This document shows, piece by piece, positions 18,228 to 25,645 of a stretch of DNA of 64,000 nucleotides (positions are counted from its first letter, which is position 1; each line of letters begins with the position of its first letter). Source of the DNA: Aquipuribacter hungaricus. Its GTDB lineage: Bacteria > Actinomycetota > Actinomycetes > Actinomycetales > JBBAYJ01. A program made the position numbers and the translations under genes. The DNA is taken from NCBI RefSeq assembly GCF_042663885.1, contig NZ_JBHSXV010000001.1; one strand, written 5' to 3'. The notes beneath the pieces are model-generated. The model ran no database searches, was not told the DNA's origin, and was given only the letters and a program-made list of their open reading frames with translations.

Positions 18228-18315
18228 GACCCCCCGTGTGGCGGCACCCTGCTGAACCCCCCCAGGGCCGGAAGGCAGCAAGGGTACGTGGGCTCTACCG
18301 GGTGCACGGGGGGTC
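18228..18315 (+). ncRNA. ffs: Signal recognition particle RNA (4.5S-type, small)
   Basis: The terminal helix GACCCCCCGTG (18228-18238) pairs perfectly with CACGGGGGGTC (18305-18315). The apex holds the invariant domain IV sequence AGGGCCGGAAGGCAGCAAGG with the GGAA tetraloop and the internal loop that binds Ffh. At 88 bases it is the short bacterial form without an Alu domain. It lies a few kilobases from dnaX, recR and tRNA-Ser, a common actinobacterial neighbourhood. Confidence 0.96.
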
Positions 18316-18373
18316 CTCCCATGCCCGGCGCTGTCGACCAGAGTGGCGACGCGTGCCCGCGGCGGTCCCGTCG

Positions 18374-18379
18374 TATCCT
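18374..18379 (+). promoter_or_regulatory. Start-proximal -10 hexamer (TATCCT)
   Basis: TATCCT followed by 6 bases and then the GTG of the small VapB-like gene. No Shine-Dalgarno sequence is present in between. Confidence 0.5.
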
Positions 18380-18385
18380 CGCCCG

Positions 18386-18697
18386 GTGATCTTCAAGCGG
18401 GTCGGCCACGTGCGTCCGTACCCGGACCACGGCCGCTACTCGGCCAAGGACTGGGCCGACGTGCCGCCGCGACCCGTGCGCCTGGAGGAGCTCGTCACCA
18501 CCAAGCGCACCCTCGACCTGGAGCTCCTGCTCGACGAGGACTCCACGTTCTTCGGCGACCTGTTCCCCCACGTCGTGCAGTGGAAGGGCGAGCTGTTCCT
18601 CGAGGACGGCCTGCACCGGGCGGTCAGGGCCGCCCTGGGGCAGCGCGCCGTCGTCCACGCCCGGGTCCTCGTCCACGACGGTCAGACGGTCGCGTGA
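18386..18697 (+). CDS. Conserved actinobacterial small protein, VapB-family-like
   Basis: 103-residue protein beginning VIFKRVGHVRPYPDHGRYSAKDW and containing VTTKRTLDLELLLDEDSTFFGDLFPHVVQW. From memory, close relatives in Streptomyces and other actinobacteria are labelled VapB-family antitoxins. No toxin gene stands beside it; the partner here is a LytR_C membrane protein whose GTG overlaps this stop codon (GTGA). That conserved pairing argues against a simple toxin-antitoxin role. Its function is unknown. The start was chosen as GTG 18386 because it gives the conserved N-terminus and lies six bases after TATCCT. Confidence 0.8.
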   Translation: MIFKRVGHVRPYPDHGRYSAKDWADVPPRPVRLEELVTTKRTLDLELLLDEDSTFFGDLFPHVVQWKGELFLEDGLHRAVRAALGQRAVVHARVLVHDGQTVA

Positions 18698-19389
18698 GGT
18701 TCGGGCGCGGTCGCGCGCCGGTCCCCGAGGAGCCGGACCGGGACGACCCGATGTACGTCCCCCAGCCGGTCGAGCGGTGGATCGAGCCCGAGGAGGTCGC
18801 CGAGCGGCTGCGCCGCCGCCGGGGCCGCTGGCGGGCGCTGCGCCACGCCGTCGTCATGCTCACCGTCCTGCTCGTCGTCGGGGGCACCGGCGTCATCGCC
18901 GGCGGCGCCGTCCTGGGCCGCTGGGAGCTGCCGTGGGCGCCGACGCCCGGCGCCGCCCCGGAGGCCTCGCCGTCGGCGGCCCCGCCTGCCTGCGAGCGCG
19001 CCGTCGTCACGCCCGCCGTCGCCGCCGGGACGTCGGTGCAGGTCCTCAACGCCACGGACCGGACCGGGCTCGCCAGCTCGGTCGCCGACGAGCTCGAGGC
19101 CCGCGGCTTCGTCATCGCCGAGGTCGGCAACTCCTCCGCCGAGGTGCCGGAGGCCGCGGTCGTCGCCTTCCCGGCCGGCGCGGAGCCCGCCGCCCTGGTG
19201 ACCGCGGCCCAGCTGTCGGGCGCGGTCGTCCGCTCCGACCCCGCCGCCCCCGTCGTCCAGGTCCTCCTCGGGGACGCCTGGACGGACCTCACGTCCCTCG
19301 AGGTCGCCGCCCAGCTGGGTGCCACGCCGCAGCCCTCGGTGGTCGACTGCGCCGTGGCACCCGCCCCGGCACCGGCGCCCGCCCCCTGA
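18694..19389 (+). CDS. LytR_C domain membrane protein
   Basis: 231-residue single-pass membrane protein. A positively charged cytoplasmic part (1-47, rich in Arg) is followed by one membrane helix (about 48-71), a short Pro/Ala spacer, and an extracytoplasmic LytR_C domain (about 90-200, starting SVQVLNATDRTGLASSVADELEARGF). It ends in an Ala-Pro tail. LytR_C domains occur on cell-wall polymer ligases (LCP proteins) but this protein lacks the LCP catalytic domain, so a binding or accessory role in the wall is inferred. The GTG start at 18694 overlaps the previous stop, so translation is coupled. Confidence 0.87.
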   Translation: MRFGRGRAPVPEEPDRDDPMYVPQPVERWIEPEEVAERLRRRRGRWRALRHAVVMLTVLLVVGGTGVIAGGAVLGRWELPWAPTPGAAPEASPSAAPPACERAVVTPAVAAGTSVQVLNATDRTGLASSVADELEARGFVIAEVGNSSAEVPEAAVVAFPAGAEPAALVTAAQLSGAVVRSDPAAPVVQVLLGDAWTDLTSLEVAAQLGATPQPSVVDCAVAPAPAPAPAP

Positions 19390-19396
19390 CCGCCGC

Positions 19397-19945
19397 TCAG
19401 CCCAGCGGCGTGACGACGGCCTTCTCGCGCTGCTCGAGCACGAGCGAGGTGTGCTCGGCCACGACGTTGTCGAACGAGGCGATGTCGGCGAGCAGGCGCT
19501 CCCCCAGGCTCGTGACGTCGGCCGCGGACAGGTGGACGAGCACGTCGTAGGTGCCGGTGGTGAGGCTGATGCCCACCGTCTCGTCCAGCTGCCACACCGC
19601 CTCGATGAACGCGGCGACCACCTCGCGGCTCTTGGGCTGCAGGCGGACCGACACCAGCGCGCGCACCGGCCGCCCGACCGCCCGGTGGTCGACGGCCGCG
19701 TGGTAGCCGGTGACGACCCCCGTCTCCTCCAGCCGCCGGACCCGCGCGAGCATGGTCGACGGCGCCACCCCGGCGAGGTCGGCGAGCGCCTTGTTCGACC
19801 GCCGGGCGTCCCGCTGCAGCTCCGCGAGCACGAGCCGGTCGAGGGCGTCGAGCGCCACCGGCCCGGACGCCGGCCTGGCCGGCGGGGCGGCACCGGCGAC
19901 GGGGGCGACCGGGCCGCCGTCCGTCCGGGGTCCGGCGTCAGCCAC
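19397..19945 (-). CDS. Lrp/AsnC family transcriptional regulator
   Basis: 182-residue regulator with the Lrp winged helix (about residues 24-75: LDALDRLVLAELQRDARRSNKALADLAGVAPSTMLARVRRLEE) and the ligand-binding RAM/AsnC domain (about 90-165). An Ala/Pro-rich N-terminal extension of about 22 residues precedes the DNA-binding domain. The chosen start, GTG 19945, overlaps the stop of the indolepyruvate oxidoreductase gene by 8 bases. The regulator therefore lies downstream of its probable target in one operon, and may sense an aromatic or branched-chain amino acid. Confidence 0.88.
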   Translation of the reverse strand: MADAGPRTDGGPVAPVAGAAPPARPASGPVALDALDRLVLAELQRDARRSNKALADLAGVAPSTMLARVRRLEETGVVTGYHAAVDHRAVGRPVRALVSVRLQPKSREVVAAFIEAVWQLDETVGISLTTGTYDVLVHLSAADVTSLGERLLADIASFDNVVAEHTSLVLEQREKAVVTPLG

Positions 19946-22900
19946 GGGGCACCGGCCAGCCCGCCACGGCGTCGGCGACCGCAGCGCGGTACTCAGCCAC
20001 CCGTCGCATCTTGAGGTCCTCGTAGCCCCGGACGCTGTCGACCATCCCGGCGACCTCGACGGCGCGGGCGTGGCTGCGGGCGTCGAGCCCGTCGACGAGC
20101 AGCCGGACCAGACCGGTGTACTCGCGCACCAGCTCGCGCTCGGTGCGGCGCACCTCGGTGGCGCCGAACGGGTCGAGCCGGGTCCCGCGGAGCCTCTTGC
20201 CCGCCGCGAGCGCGACGAAGGCCGGCCGGGTCTGCTCGCCGAACCGGAGCTTGTCGCGCCGGCCGAGGGCCTTGAGGACCGGAGGGTGCAGCAGGAACGA
20301 CCGGCGACCGGGCCCTGCCTCGGCCGCCGCCGCGTCGGCCTCGGGCAGCAGCATGAGCCGGGCCACCTCGTACTCGTCCTTGTAGGCCATAAGCTTGTGC
20401 AGGCTCCGGGCGACGGTCTCGGTGAGCCGCTCCGCCACGACGTCCTGGCCCACCCCGTCCAGCGCGTGCTCGGCGGCGGCGACGCGCCCGACGACGTCGA
20501 GCAGCCGCCCGGCGTACCGGGCGTCCTGGTAGCCGACGAGGTCCGCGGCGAGCATGCCGACGACCTCGGCGGTGCCCGGGCGCAGGCCGAGCGCGTCGAC
20601 CCGGCGGCGGAGGGCGTCCGGCAGCGGCGGGACCGACAGCATCTCCCCGGCCGCCACCCGGCGGGAGGCGACGAGCCGCTCGACCCGGTCGGGGTCGGCG
20701 GCCCAGGCGCGGCCCCAGTCCAGCGCCCGCAGGTTGGCCTCCACGGCGACCCCGTTGAGCTCGACGGCCCGGCGCAGGGTGGCGAGGCCGACCGGGAGGG
20801 CACCGGCCTGCAGCGCCGCCCCGAGGACGAGCACGTTGACGTGGGCCGTGTCGCCCAGGAGCACGCGGGCCGTCCGGCCGGCGTCGCCGGCCAGGACCTG
20901 GCGGCTGACCGCGCCGAGGCGGGCCGCGACCACGTCGTCGCCCGGGTAGACGGTCGTCGGCTCGGACACCATCCGGCCGGTGGGGGTGCGGCTGGTCGAC
21001 AGCACGACCCGGGTGGTCGCGGGGTCGCAGGCGGCGAGCACGGGGTCGCTGGCCCCGACCAGGCCGTCGAGGGCGAGCAGGGTCGTGGTCTGCCCGTCCC
21101 CGATGAGGTTGGTGGAGGCGGCGTCGCCGCGGGTGAGGACGACGTCGCTGATGACCGGGCCGGCCTTCTGCGACAGGCCGGTCTGGTCCAGGCCCTGCAC
21201 GCGCCAGCCGTCGAGCATGGCCGCGGTGCCCAGCATCTGGGCGGTGGTGACGACCCCCGTCCCGCCGATGCCGGCGAGCCGGACCCGGACGACGTCCCCG
21301 GCGTCGGGCGCGACCGGGTCGGGCAGGTCCCACGGCACCCCGTCGTCGACGGAGGGTGCCGTCGCGCCGGGTAGACCGTCGGAGGGTGCCGTCGCGACGG
21401 GAGCCTCGGACGGGTCGACCTCGACCTCCATGAACGACGGGCAGTCGCCCTTGACGCACGAGAAGTCGAGGTTGCAGGAGTCCTGGTCGATCCGGGTGCG
21501 CCGGCCGAGCGGGGTGTCCAGCGGCTGCACCGACAGGCAGTTGGACACCGCGCCGCAGTCGCCGCAGCCCTCGCACACCCGCGGGTTGATGGCGATCCGC
21601 TTCGTGGGCGTGGCGACCGTCCCGCGCTTGCGGCCCCGGCGGAGCTCGGCGGCGCACGGCTGGTGGTTGACGATCACGGTCACCCCGTCGACGGCGGCCA
21701 GCTCGGTCTGCACGTCGACGATGTCGTCGCGGTCGCGGACGGCCACCTCGCGCGGCAGGCCGGTCCGGTCGTAGCCCCTCGCGTCGGGCGTGGTGACGAC
21801 GACCCGCTCCGCGCCGAGCGCGAGCAGGGTCGTCACGAGGGCCGGGACGCCGATCGAGAAGGTCGCGTCCTGCCCGCCGGTCATGGCGACCGTGTCGTTG
21901 TAGAGGATCTTGAAGGTGATCCGGGCGCCCGCGCCGATGGCGGCCTGCACGGCGAGCTGGCCGGAGTGGAAGTACGTGCCGTCGCCGACGTTCTGCACCA
22001 CGTGCTCGGTCTCGACGAACGGGCTCATCCCGATCCAGTGGGCGCCCTCGTTGCCCATCGCGGTGATGCCGAACGTGTCGCCGACCAGGGCGGGGTCCAT
22101 GAGCAGGCTCATCCCGTGGCAGCCGGTCCCGGCGCCGACCAGCGTGCCCTCGGGGACCTTGGTCCCCCAGTTGTGCGGGCAGCCGGAGCAGAAGAACGGG
22201 GTCCGCTGGGTGGCCAGCGGCAGGAGCGAGCCGACCTCGATGCGCTCCCGGGGAGGCGGGGCGAGACGCTCGGCCAGACGCCGGGACAGCCGTGCCCGCA
22301 GCGCGCCGGCGATGGCGTCGGCGTCCATCAGGCCGTACTCGTGGAACAGCTCGGCGCCGGTCTCGTCGTGCTTGCCGACGATGCGCGGCCGCTCCACGGT
22401 GTCGTACAGGACTTCCTTGACGAGGCCCTCGAGCGTCGGGTTCTTCTCCTCCACGACGACGATCTCGTCGAGGCCGCGGGCGAACCGGCGCACCATCTCG
22501 CGGTCGAACGGCACGGGCATGCGCAGCTGGAGCAGCCGGACGCCGACCGCCGCGAGCTCGGCGTCGGTCGTGAGCCCGAGCCTGCGGAGCGCCTCGCGGG
22601 TCTCGTAGTACGTGTAGCCCGTGGCCACGATGCCGACCCACGCGTCGTCGGGGTCGACGACGATCCGGTTGAGCCGGTTGAGGACGCCGTAGCGGTAGGC
22701 GAGGTCCTGCCGGACGGTCCGGAACTCCTTCTCCACGGCGATCATGCGGGCGGAGCCGAGGAACACCGCGGACGGGTGCCGCTCGACGGCGTCCCAGCCG
22801 TCGGGCATGACCGGGTCCTCGGTGAGGACGGGCAGGTCGACGGTGCCGACGCCGTCGGCGACCGGGGTGACGACCTTCATCGCCGCCCACAGACCGCAGG

Positions 22901-23549
22901 CCCGGCTGATGGCCACCGCGTGCAGGCCGAGCTCCAGGCACTCCGCCGGGGTGCCGGGGTACAGGATCGGCATGTGCAGGTCGACCAGCGCCGCGTCGCT
23001 GCTGGAGGGCATGGTGCTCGACTTCGCCGCCGGGTCGTCGCCGACCAGGGCGACCACGCCGCCGTGCTGCGACGTGCCCGCGAAGACGCCGTGACGGATG
23101 GCGTCGGTGGCGCGGTCGAGGCCGGGCGCCTTGCCGTACCAGATGCCGAGGACGCCGTCGTAGAGCGCGTCGGGCCGCGAGGCAGCCAGCTGGGAGCCCA
23201 TGACGGCCGAGGCGCCGAGCTCCTCGTTGACCGCCGGCTGGTGGACCAGCGGCAGGTCGTCGTGCAGGCGCCGCATCCGCGACACCTCGAGGTCGTACCC
23301 CCCGAGCGGGGAGCCGGGGTAGCCGGACAGCAGCGCGGCGGTGCGGAGCCCCGCGGCGCGGTCGCGGCGCAGCTGCTCGACGGGCAGCCGGGCCAGCGCC
23401 TGGATGCTCGTCATGACGACCCGGCCCTCGTCCTTGGTGTACCGGTCGTCGAGGCGGTACCCCTCGGTCGTGGCGACCGGCGTCCCCGTGGGCGCCGGCG
23501 GGTCGACCCGGGCGCCCGCGGCGTCGCGGGTGTCGGCGGTGTCCGTCAT
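19938..23549 (-). CDS. Indolepyruvate ferredoxin oxidoreductase, fused alpha-beta (IorA-IorB type)
   Basis: 1203-residue 2-oxoacid:acceptor oxidoreductase that would decarboxylate arylpyruvates (or branched 2-oxoacids) with CoA and pass electrons to ferredoxin. Order of parts: N-terminal pyrimidine-binding transketolase-like domain (GYPGSPLGGYDLEV near residue 80), TPP-binding domain with GTGCHGMSLLMD and the GGQDATFSIGVPALV region, an iron-sulfur cysteine cluster at about residues 660-705 (CEGCGDC ... NCLSV ... SCNLDFSCVKGDCP), and a fused gamma/beta domain (about 740-1203). In archaea the subunits are separate; this fused form occurs in many aerobic bacteria. The start is ATG 23549 with AGGAGG nearby. 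A dedicated regulator overlaps its 3' end. Confidence 0.92.
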   Translation of the reverse strand: MTDTADTRDAAGARVDPPAPTGTPVATTEGYRLDDRYTKDEGRVVMTSIQALARLPVEQLRRDRAAGLRTAALLSGYPGSPLGGYDLEVSRMRRLHDDLPLVHQPAVNEELGASAVMGSQLAASRPDALYDGVLGIWYGKAPGLDRATDAIRHGVFAGTSQHGGVVALVGDDPAAKSSTMPSSSDAALVDLHMPILYPGTPAECLELGLHAVAISRACGLWAAMKVVTPVADGVGTVDLPVLTEDPVMPDGWDAVERHPSAVFLGSARMIAVEKEFRTVRQDLAYRYGVLNRLNRIVVDPDDAWVGIVATGYTYYETREALRRLGLTTDAELAAVGVRLLQLRMPVPFDREMVRRFARGLDEIVVVEEKNPTLEGLVKEVLYDTVERPRIVGKHDETGAELFHEYGLMDADAIAGALRARLSRRLAERLAPPPRERIEVGSLLPLATQRTPFFCSGCPHNWGTKVPEGTLVGAGTGCHGMSLLMDPALVGDTFGITAMGNEGAHWIGMSPFVETEHVVQNVGDGTYFHSGQLAVQAAIGAGARITFKILYNDTVAMTGGQDATFSIGVPALVTTLLALGAERVVVTTPDARGYDRTGLPREVAVRDRDDIVDVQTELAAVDGVTVIVNHQPCAAELRRGRKRGTVATPTKRIAINPRVCEGCGDCGAVSNCLSVQPLDTPLGRRTRIDQDSCNLDFSCVKGDCPSFMEVEVDPSEAPVATAPSDGLPGATAPSVDDGVPWDLPDPVAPDAGDVVRVRLAGIGGTGVVTTAQMLGTAAMLDGWRVQGLDQTGLSQKAGPVISDVVLTRGDAASTNLIGDGQTTTLLALDGLVGASDPVLAACDPATTRVVLSTSRTPTGRMVSEPTTVYPGDDVVAARLGAVSRQVLAGDAGRTARVLLGDTAHVNVLVLGAALQAGALPVGLATLRRAVELNGVAVEANLRALDWGRAWAADPDRVERLVASRRVAAGEMLSVPPLPDALRRRVDALGLRPGTAEVVGMLAADLVGYQDARYAGRLLDVVGRVAAAEHALDGVGQDVVAERLTETVARSLHKLMAYKDEYEVARLMLLPEADAAAAEAGPGRRSFLLHPPVLKALGRRDKLRFGEQTRPAFVALAAGKRLRGTRLDPFGATEVRRTERELVREYTGLVRLLVDGLDARSHARAVEVAGMVDSVRGYEDLKMRRVAEYRAAVADAVAGWPVPRG

Positions 23550-23685
23550 ACGTGACCTCCTCGTCGCGTGACGGGATGGTCGCACCCGTGCGGTGCAGCA
23601 GCAAGGACTCCGCACGCCGTGCGCCCACGACCCCTCTCCTGCCGCACGAGCGCGAGGCGGACCGCACCCGGTACCGAACGACGCC

Positions 23686-24849
23686 TCAGACGAGCCCGGC
23701 CCGCTGCGCGAGCAGCAGGCCCCCGGTCCCGGCCAGCACGGCGACCGGCGCGGCCACCAGACCGAGGAGCACCACGTGGCGCAGCGGCACCCGGACACCG
23801 CCGGCGCGGCACCGGTCGAGCCACAGCAGGGTGGCCAGCGAGCCCCACGGCGTGACGAGCGGCCCCGCGTCGGTGCCGACGAGCAGCGCGGCGAGCCGGG
23901 CGGCCGACCCGGCGGCGGCCGGCTCCAGCGCGAGGTAGGCCGGCAGGTTCGTCAGCACGTTGGAGGCCACCGCGGCCGTGGCGGCCAGCCGGAGCAGGTC
24001 GGCGGGGCCGTCACCGGTGCCGGCGACCCCGGCGAGCAGGGCCGCGAGCCCGCGGTCGGCCACCGCCTGGACGACGAGGAACAGCCCCGTGGTCAGCAGG
24101 ACCAGGCGCCACGGCAGCAGCCGGGCACTCAGCAGGTGCCGGGCACGGACGGCGACCACGACGAGCAGCAGCACCGCCGCGGCGCCGGCCGCGACCGCGG
24201 GCTCCACCCCCAGGGTGACCGCGGTCCCGACCCCCGCGCAGGCCGCGCCGGCCAGCACGACGAGGAGCCGGTCGGGCGGGCTCACGTGCTCCCGGTCCTC
24301 GAACCGCCCGCGCAGCCGGCCCGAGTAGCAGACCAGGAGGAGCCCGACCGTGGCGGCGACCACCGCGGCCGCGGGCAGGGCCATGACGACGACGTAGTGC
24401 GCGCCGACGGCGTCGAAGGCGTCGACGGCCAGCAGGTTGGTGAGGTTCGAGACCGGCAGCAGCAGGCTCGCGGTGTTCGCCAGCCACACCACCATGACCG
24501 CGAAGGGCAGCACGGGCAGGCCGAGGCGACGGGTGAGGACGACGACGAGCGGCGTGAGCAGGACCGCGGTGGTGTCCAGGCTGACGAGCACCGTGACGGC
24601 GACCGCGACCAGCGCGAGCAGCAGGAACAGCACGACGGTGCGGCCCCTCGCGGCGTGGGCGGCCGCGCGGGCGGCGACGTCGAACAGACCGACCCGGTCC
24701 GCCAGCTCCGCGACGACGGTGATGCCCACGAGGAACACCAGGACGGGGGCGACCCGGGCGAGCAGGTCCCGGACGTCGGCCGCCGGCAGCAGCCCGGTGA
24801 CGACGACGAGGGCCCCCGCCACCGACACCCAGCGCCACACGGGCGCCAT
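23686..24849 (-). CDS. SLC13/ArsB-type anion permease
   Basis: 387-residue polytopic membrane protein of the ion transporter superfamily (CitMHS / ArsB). About ten to eleven hydrophobic helices fill the sequence. Family landmarks are SLDTTAVLLTPLVVVL near residue 90, LANTASLLLPVSNLTNLLA near 125-143 (the first hairpin motif), and SNVLTNLPAYLALEP plus LLVGTDAGPLVTPWGSLATLLW in the second half. The repeated SN-x-x-TN-type motifs coordinate Na+ or anion in relatives. Arsenite, citrate or another dicarboxylate are all possible substrates; no ars gene is adjacent. A CRAG loop near the C-terminus is polar. Confidence 0.85.
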   Translation of the reverse strand: MAPVWRWVSVAGALVVVTGLLPAADVRDLLARVAPVLVFLVGITVVAELADRVGLFDVAARAAAHAARGRTVVLFLLLALVAVAVTVLVSLDTTAVLLTPLVVVLTRRLGLPVLPFAVMVVWLANTASLLLPVSNLTNLLAVDAFDAVGAHYVVVMALPAAAVVAATVGLLLVCYSGRLRGRFEDREHVSPPDRLLVVLAGAACAGVGTAVTLGVEPAVAAGAAAVLLLVVVAVRARHLLSARLLPWRLVLLTTGLFLVVQAVADRGLAALLAGVAGTGDGPADLLRLAATAAVASNVLTNLPAYLALEPAAAGSAARLAALLVGTDAGPLVTPWGSLATLLWLDRCRAGGVRVPLRHVVLLGLVAAPVAVLAGTGGLLLAQRAGLV

Positions 24850-24863
24850 CAGAGCACCCGCGG

Positions 24864-24886
24864 CGGGCGGCCGGGCGGCCCGCCCG
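24864..24886. terminator. 7-bp GC hairpin between S51 peptidase and permease genes
   Basis: CGGGCGG at 24864-24870 pairs with CCGCCCG at 24880-24886 around a 9-base loop, 48 bases past the minus-strand peptidase stop and 14 bases before the permease start. It is a weak terminator candidate, since similar GC-rich palindromes arise by chance at this composition. Confidence 0.4.
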
Positions 24887-24934
24887 AGGCGTGGGGCAGG
24901 CGCCCGCCGCCGGGGTCGGGGCCAGGTCAGGTGG

Positions 24935-25645
24935 TCAGAGGGTGACGACGGAGCCGGGCGGCTGCTCGTGGCGGCCGTCGTCGTCGAGCAGCCACGCGCT
25001 CGAGCGACCCGCCACCTCCCAGCGGTGCGGCCCCCCGACGAGCGCGGTCCGCTCGTCGACGCCGACCAGCCGGACGCCGTCGGGCAGCTGGTGCCCGGCG
25101 AACGCGCCGAGCAGCCGGGCGCCGAAGGCGTCGAAGTGCGGAACCACGGACAGGTGCGGGACGACGCCGAGGCCCTCGACCGGCCCGGACAGCGGGTGGC
25201 GGACGTCGGGGACGGCGCCGCCCATCGCCATCGCTCCGGCGCTGCAGCCGGCCAGCGCCGCGCCGCCGCGCCACTCCCGCTCGATCGCCGCCCACACGGC
25301 GGTGCCGCGCAGGGTGTCGGCGAGGAAGCGGGGGTTGCCGCCGGACAGGTAGACCAGGCCCGCGCCCGCGACGAGCGACGCCAGGGCCTCGTCGTCGGCG
25401 GACACCCGGTCGACGACGGGCACGACCACCTGCTCCACGCCCAGCCGCTCGGCGGCCTCCCGGCCGAGCTGGTGCCAGCGGGCCAGCGACCGCTGCCCCT
25501 CGGGCGCGGCGGCGGTGGCGAGCTGGACGAAGCGCGGCGCCCGGCCGGCGAGCAGGGCCGCCTCGACCTCGTGCATGACGGGCAGGTACTCCCCGGACCC
25601 GACGAGCGCGACCGGTCCCGGCTGCCCGGGCTCTCCCCAGCTCAC
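24935..25645 (-). CDS. Peptidase S51 / cyanophycinase-like protein (type 1 glutamine amidotransferase fold)
   Basis: 236-residue soluble protein of the S51 family, whose members cleave Asp-X dipeptides (PepE) or beta-Asp-Arg (cyanophycinase). The nucleophile elbow AGCSAGAMAMGG places the catalytic serine at S135. The preceding strand motif VYLSGGNPRFLADTL (98-112) and the later HLSVVPHFDAFG (H168, H174 region) are typical. The ATG at 25645 overlaps the stop of the HerA-like ATPase by 4 bases. There is no cyanophycin synthetase in the window, so a general dipeptidase role is more likely. Confidence 0.86.
   Translation of the reverse strand: MSWGEPGQPGPVALVGSGEYLPVMHEVEAALLAGRAPRFVQLATAAAPEGQRSLARWHQLGREAAERLGVEQVVVPVVDRVSADDEALASLVAGAGLVYLSGGNPRFLADTLRGTAVWAAIEREWRGGAALAGCSAGAMAMGGAVPDVRHPLSGPVEGLGVVPHLSVVPHFDAFGARLLGAFAGHQLPDGVRLVGVDERTALVGGPHRWEVAGRSSAWLLDDDGRHEQPPGSVVTL

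Noticed and set aside
18386..19389. A toxin-antitoxin module
   Set aside because: The downstream partner is a LytR_C membrane protein without a PIN or other toxin motif.
21663..23555. A long plus-strand open frame opposite the indolepyruvate oxidoreductase gene
   Set aside because: It is an antisense shadow of a gene with a clear family match; its product is rich in Arg/Gly/Ala/Val as expected from GC-rich antisense codons.
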